DNA of 6,920 bases from Caldithrix sp. (lineage in GTDB: Bacteria; KSB1; UBA2214; DYKH01), in the NCBI GenBank assembly GCA_020722685.1, contig DYKH01000240.1:1-6920 (forward strand). Reading direction: 5' to 3'. The position numbers and the translations under genes were made by a program. Within the stretch, counting starts at the first letter, position 1; each line of letters starts with the position of its first letter. Below, piece after piece: positions 1 through 6,253 of the stretch. The notes below the pieces were generated by a model. That model made no database searches, was not told the DNA's origin, and saw nothing but the letters and a program-made list of their open reading frames with translations.

Positions 1-68
1 ATAAAGGAACTATGCAAATGAAATTTCCATACGAAAACCTTTTCATACTTGAAATTGAGGAATTATGA
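1..68 (+). CDS. 3' end of an upstream gene (partial, product unknown)
   Basis: The frame that enters at position 3 stays open and ends in a TGA at 66-68, giving a tail that ends ...NLFILEIEEL. The TGA shares four bases (ATGA, 65-68) with the start of the Nudix gene, the same arrangement seen at 2388-2391 between two certain genes, which suggests this is a real, translationally coupled gene cut by the window edge. The visible tail has no motif, so the product cannot be named. An alternative is a free-standing 18-codon peptide from the ATG at 12, behind an AAAGGA at 3-8, but the spacing there is tight. Only about 21 codons are visible, so coding status is moderately likely rather than proven. 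The segment is AT-rich, unlike the genes that follow. Confidence 0.45.
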   Translation, partial: KGTMQMKFPYENLFILEIEEL

Positions 69-568
69 ACATATTATCAGCCATAGATTTCCTAGAGCGG
101 CAGGTTGCCGATCCGTCTATAGGATTGCCGGAGGAAATTTTCCTTTTCATAAGCCGCATGGCGCCGATGGTCAACGTTGACTTGCTGGTCAAGAACACTG
201 CAGGAAACACATTGCTCTCGTGGCGCGCCGACCCATATGCCGGAACCGGCTGGCATGTTCCTGGCGGCATCATCCGCTTCCGCGAAACTTTCGCCGTGCG
301 CATTGCCAAGGTAGCGGTTGCCGAACTCGGCAGCAAAGTAGAGTATGACCCCAAACCGCTGGCGGTCAACGAGATCATTCTGAAGAAGAACGGCACACGC
401 GGGCACTTTATCTCGTTTCTCTACCGATGTCGGCTGCCGGATGATTATGCCATTGACAATTCCGGCCGCACACCTGCCAGTCCCGGTTTTCTCAAGTGGC
501 ATTCCGGCTGCCCTGACAACCTGATCTCCTTTCACGATCTTTACCGCAACTTCATCAATGGCCTGTGA
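65..568 (+). CDS. Nudix hydrolase, GDP-mannose mannosyl hydrolase-like
   Basis: This 167-residue protein is close to the length of the GDP-mannose mannosyl hydrolases (Gmm/WcaH, about 160 aa) of polysaccharide clusters. Those enzymes split an NDP-sugar into free sugar and NDP. The core strand NVDLLVKN (37-44) leads to WHVPGGIIRF (63-72) and a Nudix-box region up to G89. The classic REUXEE part reads KVAVAE (82-87), followed by LG. That loses most of the usual metal-binding glutamates but resembles the altered RLTMAELG box of E. coli Gmm as I recall it. H114 lies where that family has a conserved His. The C-terminus carries a KWHSGCP motif (144-150). The ATG at 65 has GAGG at 57-60 and overlaps the upstream stop as ATGA. 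The sugar substrate cannot be read from sequence. The role may be removing or recycling an activated sugar, or releasing a free sugar for the enzymes downstream. Confidence 0.8.
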   Translation: MNILSAIDFLERQVADPSIGLPEEIFLFISRMAPMVNVDLLVKNTAGNTLLSWRADPYAGTGWHVPGGIIRFRETFAVRIAKVAVAELGSKVEYDPKPLAVNEIILKKNGTRGHFISFLYRCRLPDDYAIDNSGRTPASPGFLKWHSGCPDNLISFHDLYRNFINGL

Positions 569-570
569 GG
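567..570 (+). promoter_or_regulatory. Ribosome binding site deciding the start of the ThDP enzyme gene
   Basis: GAGG overlaps the stop codon of the Nudix gene and lies nine bases before the ATG at 580. A GTG at 565 opens the same frame five codons earlier, but the GAGG would then fall inside the gene. Members of this enzyme family normally begin just before the [KR]V[AS]DYI segment, which matches the ATG at 580. Confidence 0.55.
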
Positions 571-579
571 ATTTTGAGC

Positions 580-2391
580 ATGCGTGTGGCGGATTACATC
601 TTTAAGTATCTGGCCGATTATGGTATCCGGCATGTGTTTTTGGTAGTCGGTGGCGGAGCCATGCACCTTAACGATGCACTGGTGAAGGAGTCCAGGCTCA
701 AATATGTCTGCAACCATCACGAACAAGCTTCGGCAATCGCCGCCGAAGGCTATTCCAGGACGGCCGGCACTTTGTCGGTGGTTAGCGTCACCTCCGGCCC
801 CGGAGGGACGAATACCCTGACCGGCGTTATCGGACAGTGGCTGGATTCCGTTCCGGTGCTGTACCTATCCGGCCAGGTCAAGTTTGAAACAACCATTGCC
901 TCGGTGCCACAGCTACCGCTGCGTCAGCTTGGGGATCAGGAGATTAACATTGTTGACATTGTCAGGCCGGTGACGAAATATGCAAAAATGATCACCGCGC
1001 CGGACAGTATCAAGACCGAGCTGAGAAATGCCATTACCTTGGCAACATCCGGCCGCCCGGGGCCGGTGTGGCTGGACATTCCGTTGGATGTGCAGGCATC
1101 TGAGATTGCCGTGTCTCCAGCGGATTTCGCCCCGCCACAGGCGGTGGTGGAAACGCCTTTGACTCCTGATGCTACTAAGGTTTTGGCTAGAGTGGCGGCT
1201 GAGCTGCAGATGGCAAAACGCCCGGTTCTAATAGCCGGCAACGGCATCCGGCTAGCAAACGCCACACCGCTGCTACTGAAAGTGCTGGACAGATTGCAGA
1301 TACCGGTACTGACGACTTTCAACGGTTTCGACCTGGTGGCTACGGAGCATTCCTGCTTTGCCGGACGCATCGGCACACTTGGCAGCCGGGGCGGCAATTT
1401 CGCTCTGCAGAATGCTGACCTTGCCATCTTTGTCGGCACCAGAAACAACATCCGGCAGATCAGCTACAACTGGACATCATTTGCCTGTCGCGCCAAACGC
1501 GTAGTGATTGACATTGACCAGGCGGAGATTGAAAAGCCTACCGTGCGGGCGGACATCCCGGTGCGTTGCGATGCAGGAGCCTTTCTGGATGGACTACTTC
1601 TGGAAATGCCGTATGGCTTCAGTGTGCCGGCGGACTGGCTGGCCTGGTGCCGGGAGCGTTTGCAAAAATACCCAGTGGTGCTTGAAGAGTACCGCCATGC
1701 ATCAGAGCCGGGAGTCAACCCCTACGTCTTCATTGAGGAGCTCACCGCGCAACTTGACGACAATGCTACTGTCGTTGCGGGCAATGGCACAGCATGCGTC
1801 ACCCTCTTCCAAGCGGGGATTGTCAAATCCGGACAGCGGCAATTCTGGAACAGCGGTTGCGCCTCAATGGGCTACGCTCTGCCTGCAGCTATCGGCGCCG
1901 CATTTGCAACAGCTAGAGACATTGTGTGCATCACCGGCGACGGCAGTCTCCAGATGAACATCCAGGAGCTACAGACAGTCCGGCACCATGGTCTACCGAT
2001 AAAATTCTTCATTCTCAACAACGGTGGTTACAGTTCCATCAGACAGACGCAGACCGCCTTCTTTGCGGGCAACTTAATCGGCTGCGATCCAGCTTCCGGA
2101 GTTACTTTCCCCGAGCTTTCCTGCGTCGCAGCTTTGTACGGACTACATTTTTGCCGGATATCCAGCACCGGCCAGATGCGGGATGCAATCCGAACGGCAC
2201 TTCGGATGCCGGGGCCAGTGATGTGCGAGGTGATCTTGCCGGCAGATTACATCTTTGCACCAAAGCTTTCCTCGCGGCGATTGCCAGACGGGCGCCTGGT
2301 TTCAAACCCGCTCGAAGACCTCTCCCCATTCCTCGATCGCCAGGAACTGGCAGAAAACATGATAGCGGACAAACCGGACAACATTTCATGA
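580..2391 (+). CDS. Thiamine diphosphate-dependent enzyme, acetolactate synthase-like
   Basis: This 603-residue protein has the three-domain layout of the acetolactate synthase/pyruvate oxidase family. The N-terminal pyrimidine-binding domain has GGGAMHLND (24-32) and the catalytic Glu E48 in HHEQAS (46-51). The middle domain includes VLIAGNGIR (216-224). The C-terminal ThDP domain has MGYALPAAIGAA (430-441) and the cofactor motif starting GDGS (453-456) and ending ILNNGG (478-483). The expected metal ligands are D454 and N481, 27 residues apart as in acetolactate synthases. Family enzymes decarboxylate a 2-oxoacid, usually pyruvate, and transfer the two-carbon unit to a carbonyl acceptor. 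No regulatory (ACT) subunit gene and no branched-chain amino acid genes adjoin it. The polysaccharide-type context suggests a sugar-branching role comparable to YerE of yersiniose A synthesis, which adds a pyruvate-derived unit to a CDP-keto-sugar. Whether FAD is bound cannot be decided. The substrate is inference; the family call is firm. Confidence 0.9.
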   Translation: MRVADYIFKYLADYGIRHVFLVVGGGAMHLNDALVKESRLKYVCNHHEQASAIAAEGYSRTAGTLSVVSVTSGPGGTNTLTGVIGQWLDSVPVLYLSGQVKFETTIASVPQLPLRQLGDQEINIVDIVRPVTKYAKMITAPDSIKTELRNAITLATSGRPGPVWLDIPLDVQASEIAVSPADFAPPQAVVETPLTPDATKVLARVAAELQMAKRPVLIAGNGIRLANATPLLLKVLDRLQIPVLTTFNGFDLVATEHSCFAGRIGTLGSRGGNFALQNADLAIFVGTRNNIRQISYNWTSFACRAKRVVIDIDQAEIEKPTVRADIPVRCDAGAFLDGLLLEMPYGFSVPADWLAWCRERLQKYPVVLEEYRHASEPGVNPYVFIEELTAQLDDNATVVAGNGTACVTLFQAGIVKSGQRQFWNSGCASMGYALPAAIGAAFATARDIVCITGDGSLQMNIQELQTVRHHGLPIKFFILNNGGYSSIRQTQTAFFAGNLIGCDPASGVTFPELSCVAALYGLHFCRISSTGQMRDAIRTALRMPGPVMCEVILPADYIFAPKLSSRRLPDGRLVSNPLEDLSPFLDRQELAENMIADKPDNIS

Positions 2392-3143
2392 TTGACCTAG
2401 GCAGATACAAGCTTGTGGCATTTGATCTCGACGGTACGCTGCATGTCGGAGATGAAGTGGTGGATGGTGCCCTTGAGCTCGTCAGCCGTCTGCAGCACCG
2501 CTGCAAGGTGGCATTCCTGACTAACAATTCCACCAGAACCAGGGCGGCGGTGGCAGTGCGCTTGCGCGGCCTCGGGTTTGCCGTCCAGGCAGAGGATGTC
2601 TACACCTCGGCTTATGCGGCGGCAATATATCTGCAGAAGTACGGCGGCGGGCACCTTTTTGTAATTGGTTCAGACGGTCTGCAGGAGGAGATCGCAGCAG
2701 TTGGGGTAACACCAGCAGAGTCGGCTGATGATGCAGAGGGTGTCCTGGTCGGCTTGGATTTCAGCATTAATTATGATAAACTGAAAATAGCATTGCAGGT
2801 TCTGCAACGGGGCGGCATATTTGTAGCTTGCAATAAAGATCCGTCTTTTCCCCTCGACAGGGGGGTGTTGAGCCCCGGCTGCGGAGCTATGGTCGGAGCA
2901 ATTGCCGGGTGCACGGGCCGGCAGCCAGATGTAATTGTCGGCAAACCCAGCCATTTGCTGCTGCAAAGGTTGGCAGACGAGCATGGCCTGGAGTCGGCGA
3001 ACATCGTGGTAGTGGGCGATTCCTTGGAAAACGACATCCTCATGGCCGAAGCTTTCGGCTGCGACGCAGTTTTTGTCGGCTCGGCATCACCAGATGAACG
3101 ATACCGTGCTTTCAGCATCTCAGAACTTCTACAAACAATTTAG
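2388..3143 (+). CDS. HAD-superfamily phosphatase, NagD-like (class IIA)
   Basis: All four HAD motifs are present in this 251-residue protein: motif I FDLDGT (12-17; nucleophile D13, acid/base D15), motif II LTNNS (44-48), motif III K186 in VGKPS (184-188), and motif IV VVGDSLENDI (208-217; D211 and D216). The cap segment VACNKDPSFP (146-155) is typical of the NagD/4-nitrophenylphosphatase group, as is the length. These are soluble, Mg-dependent phosphatases of small phosphorylated metabolites (nucleotides, sugar phosphates, phosphoglycolate). The substrate is not predictable. The start at 2388 overlaps the ThDP gene's stop as ATGA, and no good ribosome binding site precedes it, so translation is probably coupled. 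The same frame stays open far upstream, but that extension lies inside the ThDP gene and is not real. In context it probably dephosphorylates an intermediate made or used by the neighbouring ThDP enzyme or aldolase. Confidence 0.88.
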   Translation: MIDLGRYKLVAFDLDGTLHVGDEVVDGALELVSRLQHRCKVAFLTNNSTRTRAAVAVRLRGLGFAVQAEDVYTSAYAAAIYLQKYGGGHLFVIGSDGLQEEIAAVGVTPAESADDAEGVLVGLDFSINYDKLKIALQVLQRGGIFVACNKDPSFPLDRGVLSPGCGAMVGAIAGCTGRQPDVIVGKPSHLLLQRLADEHGLESANIVVVGDSLENDILMAEAFGCDAVFVGSASPDERYRAFSISELLQTI

Positions 3144-3146
3144 GAG
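3142..3146 (+). promoter_or_regulatory. Ribosome binding site of the aldolase gene
   Basis: AGGAG begins inside the TAG stop of the phosphatase gene (3141-3143) and sits five bases before the ATG at 3152. It is one of the two strongest ribosome binding sites in the block. It couples the aldolase closely to the gene before it. Confidence 0.7.
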
Positions 3147-3151
3147 ACAAA

Positions 3152-3931
3152 ATGAATGTCCTTGAGTACGAAATGCTCGACCTGTTGAAAACCCTCAAAG
3201 AAAAGCATGGTGTATTCGAGATCAAGGCTGAATATGAAAACGAGGGCAGCCGCGAGGTCGAGCTGATGCGACTCAAGGATGTCACCTCCAAGGCTGGTTT
3301 GCCGATGATCCTAAAAATAGGCGGCGTGGAGGCGATAACCAATATCTACGACGCCCTGAGTATCGGCACCTGCGGCATCATCGCACCAATGGCCGAAACG
3401 GCCTTTGCGGCCAGCAAGTTTCTGGATGCAATCGACACCTTTGTACCGGAAGACAACCGACGCGATATCGAATTCGCAATCAATATTGAGACCATCACCG
3501 CCTACAATAATCTTGATGCGATCCTGGCGTTGCCAAAAATTAAGCTGCTGCGCAGCATCACTATTGGCAGGGTTGATTTCACCGGCTCAATGGGCAAGGA
3601 CCGTTCGTTTGTCAACAGCGAGGAAATGTTCGGCTACTGCGAAGACATCTGCCGCAAGGTCAAGACGGTCGGCTTGAAGACGGCTTTGGGCGGAGCAATT
3701 TCCCCGGAATCGGAGAATTTCATTTCCCGCCTGGTTGCCGAAGGTCTGATTGACAAATTTGAAACCCGCAAGGTGGTCTATCACACCAGTGCCTTGAACA
3801 ATTTCAACGCCGCGCTCACTGCCGGCATACGGTTCGAACTTATGTGGCTCAAAAGCAAGAGGCGCTACTACCATCGCGTCCGCAATGAAGACGAAAAACG
3901 CATCGCCATGCTTGAGACACGCCTAAAATAA
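3152..3931 (+). CDS. HpcH/HpaI aldolase / citrate lyase family protein, divergent
   Basis: This 259-residue protein fits the single TIM-barrel HpcH/HpaI family, which makes or splits hydroxy-oxoacids from pyruvate (or a relative) and an aldehyde using a divalent metal. Landmarks in order: EIKAEYENEG (23-32), ILKIGGVEA (53-61), IIAPMAET (76-83), INIETI (110-115) and IGRVDFTGSMG (138-148). E113 and D142 match in position and spacing the metal-binding Glu and Asp of HpaI. By my hand alignment the catalytic His of HpaI is Tyr (Y28) here and its carboxylate-binding Arg is Lys (K55), so chemistry or substrate may differ from classical HpaI. I recall the LKIGGxEA and GRVD(F/L)xGS(M/L)G signatures from uncharacterised homologues in polysaccharide loci, but no function is established. 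The gene follows the phosphatase by 8 bases and precedes the methyltransferase-like gene by one. A lyase acting on a CoA or sugar-acid compound is an alternative. Confidence 0.78.
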   Translation: MNVLEYEMLDLLKTLKEKHGVFEIKAEYENEGSREVELMRLKDVTSKAGLPMILKIGGVEAITNIYDALSIGTCGIIAPMAETAFAASKFLDAIDTFVPEDNRRDIEFAINIETITAYNNLDAILALPKIKLLRSITIGRVDFTGSMGKDRSFVNSEEMFGYCEDICRKVKTVGLKTALGGAISPESENFISRLVAEGLIDKFETRKVVYHTSALNNFNAALTAGIRFELMWLKSKRRYYHRVRNEDEKRIAMLETRLK

Positions 3932-3932
3932 A

Positions 3933-5138
3933 ATGACAGATACAATGTCCAGGTTGCATACGGAACCATGCTGCCTGACGCCCCCGCGCCAGACATGCCA
4001 TCTGTGCGGGGGAAGTTTCTTCCCCGAACCGGTTCTTGTTCTTGACGGCATGCCACGTGCTGCCCAGCATTTCCCCACGCCCGCCGAGTTTGCCGAGGAT
4101 AGGGGAGTAACTTTGGAAATCCGCCAATGCACTGCCTGCGGTCTGGTTCAGCTGACCATACCTCCGGTAACTTACTATCGTGAGGTCATCACGGCCACGA
4201 GTTTTTCTGAAGCGACAAGAAAGACCAGACTTGCACAAATGCAGGATTTTGTTCGGAAGTTCTCGCTGCGAGGCAAGCTGGCCCTGGATGTCGGCAGCAA
4301 TCGTGGAGACATGTTGGACATCATGGCGGAGGCCGGGCTTGTCCCGATCGGACTGGAGGCCTCGGCAGCCTCCGTGGCCGCAGGCAGAGCCGCCGAACGT
4401 AACCTGTACCAGGGCTACATCGGCGACGGCCTGCCGACCGCCATTCCCCGACCAGATGCCTTCGTGATGCTGAACTACCTAGAACACCTGCCGTTCCCAG
4501 GAGCTATAATCCGCCATCTGCACGCCATAACCGCAGCTGAGGCCGCCGGATATGTCACAGTTCCCAATCTTGAGTATCTGCTGCGCACCAACTGCCTTTA
4601 CGAATTCGTTCCAGACCACTTGTCATACTTCACCCGGGCGACACTGGCGCATGCCTTCGCCGCCAACGGATTCGAGGTTTCGGATTGCTACCTGATTAAC
4701 CAGGAAAACGATATTGTGGCCATGGTGCGGAAACGCCCGGCACTTTCACTCACAAGCCAGTATGCAGAGGTCGAGGAACTGGCGAAACAGCTGCACGCCC
4801 TGCTGGAAACCCATGCCGCCGCAGGCCGCCGGATTGCCGTCTGGGGCGCCGGACACCGCACCCTGTTTCTGATGTCCATCGCAAGGCTAAGCAAGCTGTC
4901 TTATGTCGTTGACTCCGCACCCTTCAAGCACGGCAAATACACACCAATTCTGCACCTGCCAATAGTCCCTCCGCAAACACTGCTGACCGATCCGGTTGAC
5001 TTGGTCCTTGTAATGGTGCCAGGCCTGTATCCGGATGAAGTGCTGAAGACTTTGCGGAAGATGAATGTGAGCGCGAACATTGTGCTTCTGCGCGACAACA
5101 AGCTGGATTTCGTCAGCGATAGCAGCAACAGCAACTAA
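3933..5138 (+). CDS. SAM-dependent methyltransferase, TylCIII-like sugar C-methyltransferase architecture
   Basis: This 401-residue protein has three parts. The first is an N-terminal zinc-binding domain with two CxxC pairs (C22/C25 and C66/C69). The second is a Rossmann methyltransferase with SAM motif LDVGSNRGDML (118-128), acidic E141 after strand 2, and LNYLEHLPFPG (180-190). The third is a C-terminal domain with AVWGAGHRT (302-310) and VVDSAPFKHGKY (325-336). This order matches the NDP-sugar C-methyltransferases (TylCIII, TcaB9), where the C-terminal domain binds the sugar nucleotide. However, the usual (H)EHLSYF motif is DHLSYF (228-233), the HGGSLR motif is absent at its expected place (QENDIV, 257-262), and the YxYxSS segment before the SAM domain is changed (EVITATSFS, 84-92). 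It may therefore act at another position or on another acceptor. The start is one base after the aldolase stop without a visible ribosome binding site, so coupling is likely. Confidence 0.8.
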   Translation: MTDTMSRLHTEPCCLTPPRQTCHLCGGSFFPEPVLVLDGMPRAAQHFPTPAEFAEDRGVTLEIRQCTACGLVQLTIPPVTYYREVITATSFSEATRKTRLAQMQDFVRKFSLRGKLALDVGSNRGDMLDIMAEAGLVPIGLEASAASVAAGRAAERNLYQGYIGDGLPTAIPRPDAFVMLNYLEHLPFPGAIIRHLHAITAAEAAGYVTVPNLEYLLRTNCLYEFVPDHLSYFTRATLAHAFAANGFEVSDCYLINQENDIVAMVRKRPALSLTSQYAEVEELAKQLHALLETHAAAGRRIAVWGAGHRTLFLMSIARLSKLSYVVDSAPFKHGKYTPILHLPIVPPQTLLTDPVDLVLVMVPGLYPDEVLKTLRKMNVSANIVLLRDNKLDFVSDSSNSN

Positions 5139-5149
5139 CCAACAATACC

Positions 5150-5153
5150 GGAG
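5150..5153 (+). promoter_or_regulatory. Ribosome binding site of the radical SAM gene
   Basis: GGAG lies ten bases before the ATG at 5164. The same frame is open upstream to an ATG at 5080, but those 28 codons lie within the methyltransferase gene and lack a site. This favours the start at 5164. Confidence 0.5.
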
Positions 5154-5163
5154 ACCACACACC

Positions 5164-6219
5164 ATGGAAGCCAAACCCACAGAACGCGAACTCAGAAACC
5201 GCCGGACCCTGCAGGAGAAGAAGCCCTTGGCCTACGCCAAGATCATCACCCATCCGGAAAAGATCAAACGGAAGGAGTGCGTGGCACTGATCCAGTTGCA
5301 GTACAACTACAAGTGCAACTTCAAATGCAGGCATTGCGCCATCGAAAGGTTTAGGCGGAAAGAGGGGCGTACACTGACCGTTCCCGATGTCAAGCGTATT
5401 GCCGATCAGGCTGACACAATGGGGCTTGCCAGCATATGCATTTCCGGCGGAGAACCGCTGATATTCAAGGATCTAAAGGAAATCGTTGATGCCATAGGCT
5501 CACAGAGATTTGTGATCAGCATGGATACAAACGGATGGCTTCTTTCCGCGGAAAAGGTTAGGTGGCTTGTGGACATCGGCGTGGATCGCGTTCATCTCAG
5601 TATGGATGGACTTGCCGAGAACCACGCCGAGTTCAGAGGTGTTAAAGGCTCGTGGGAGCGTTGTATCAAAGCTCTTGACTATTGCAAGCAATACGGACTC
5701 GGTGTAATCATAAATATTGTGGCCACAAAGAGTCTGGTCAAAAGTGGGGAGCTGGTCAAAGAGCTCGAGTATATCAAGCAGTTCGGTGAGCATGCCAGCA
5801 TCATATATGCTAAGGCTGTCGGCTCCTTCGAGGAATACAAAAATGAAATTCTCGACACAAAAGACCTGAATTTCATCCAGTCCCTGACTTCCAAGTACAA
5901 TGTATCCACGCACCTCTCCCCGAATTGCGGGCATGATTTCGGATGTCTCTGCTTCAAGCGTCACTTCTCCATAACCGCCTATGGAGATGTACTCCCGTGC
6001 CCTTGGATTCCAATCACCATGGGCAACATCTTCGAGGAGGACCTAGCCACAATTGTCAATCGAGCATTGAAAATAAAATGGTTCTCCTACGACCACCACT
6101 TCAGTTGCCAGAGCGGCAACTGCGACACCCTGTTCTACAAGAAAATACTACCCCAGGTAGAAAGCGCAGATACATACCCAGCCCACTGGAAAAAGATCAA
6201 TTGGTTTGAAGAAGAATAA
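5164..6219 (+). CDS. Radical SAM enzyme with SPASM/twitch-like C-terminal cysteines
   Basis: The 351-residue protein carries the radical SAM cluster motif CNFKCRHC (CX3CX2C; C51, C55, C58) and the SAM-binding GGEP (95-98). The C-terminal part has C255, C261, C263, C279, C315 and C320. C263-x10-G274-x4-C279 fits the opening of a SPASM domain, but the later CX2CX5CX3C stretch is absent. Only C315 and C320 follow, so a single auxiliary iron-sulfur cluster (twitch type) is more likely than two. Known relatives with such domains include peptide-modifying enzymes and BtrN, which oxidises an aminocyclitol hydroxyl. No precursor-peptide gene is visible beside it, and the neighbours handle sugars or small carbonyl compounds, so a dehydrogenation, epimerisation or deoxygenation on a sugar-like substrate is the better inference. 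The substrate is unknown. GC content falls from about 58% in its first line to about 43% at 5701-5760. Confidence 0.85.
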   Translation: MEAKPTERELRNRRTLQEKKPLAYAKIITHPEKIKRKECVALIQLQYNYKCNFKCRHCAIERFRRKEGRTLTVPDVKRIADQADTMGLASICISGGEPLIFKDLKEIVDAIGSQRFVISMDTNGWLLSAEKVRWLVDIGVDRVHLSMDGLAENHAEFRGVKGSWERCIKALDYCKQYGLGVIINIVATKSLVKSGELVKELEYIKQFGEHASIIYAKAVGSFEEYKNEILDTKDLNFIQSLTSKYNVSTHLSPNCGHDFGCLCFKRHFSITAYGDVLPCPWIPITMGNIFEEDLATIVNRALKIKWFSYDHHFSCQSGNCDTLFYKKILPQVESADTYPAHWKKINWFEEE

Positions 6220-6241
6220 ACAGCTTGTCTAATTTATTTAC

Positions 6242-6247
6242 GGAGGT
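6242..6247 (+). promoter_or_regulatory. Strong ribosome binding site of the acyltransferase gene
   Basis: GGAGGT is six bases before the ATG at 6254 and fixes that start. A second ATG at 6258 is out of frame. The 34-base gap before this gene is the longest between complete genes in the window, and I see no promoter or terminator in it. Confidence 0.7.
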
Positions 6248-6253
6248 CAATAC

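Noticed and set aside
936..1451. Long minus-strand open frame of 171 codons
   Set aside because: It is antisense to the well-conserved ThDP gene and shows no domain motif; it is a by-product of the GC-rich codon usage.
1508..1957. Plus-strand open frame of 149 codons inside the ThDP gene
   Set aside because: It runs out of frame across the middle and ThDP domains, has no recognisable motif and no clear start site.
1926..2387. Open frame running in front of the phosphatase gene, which would add 154 residues
   Set aside because: It lies wholly within the ThDP gene in another frame. The HAD motif I starts right after the ATG at 2388, and the NagD-like length is complete from there.
580..2391. 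Phosphonopyruvate decarboxylase, with the block as a phosphonate pathway
   Set aside because: No PEP mutase is visible. The aldolase belongs by its motifs to HpcH/HpaI rather than the PEP mutase family, and the ThDP protein has full acetolactate synthase length and layout.
5164..6219. Peptide-modifying (RiPP) radical SAM system
   Set aside because: No short precursor gene, peptidase or exporter adjoins it, and the neighbours are sugar or small-molecule enzymes. Genes outside the window could change this.
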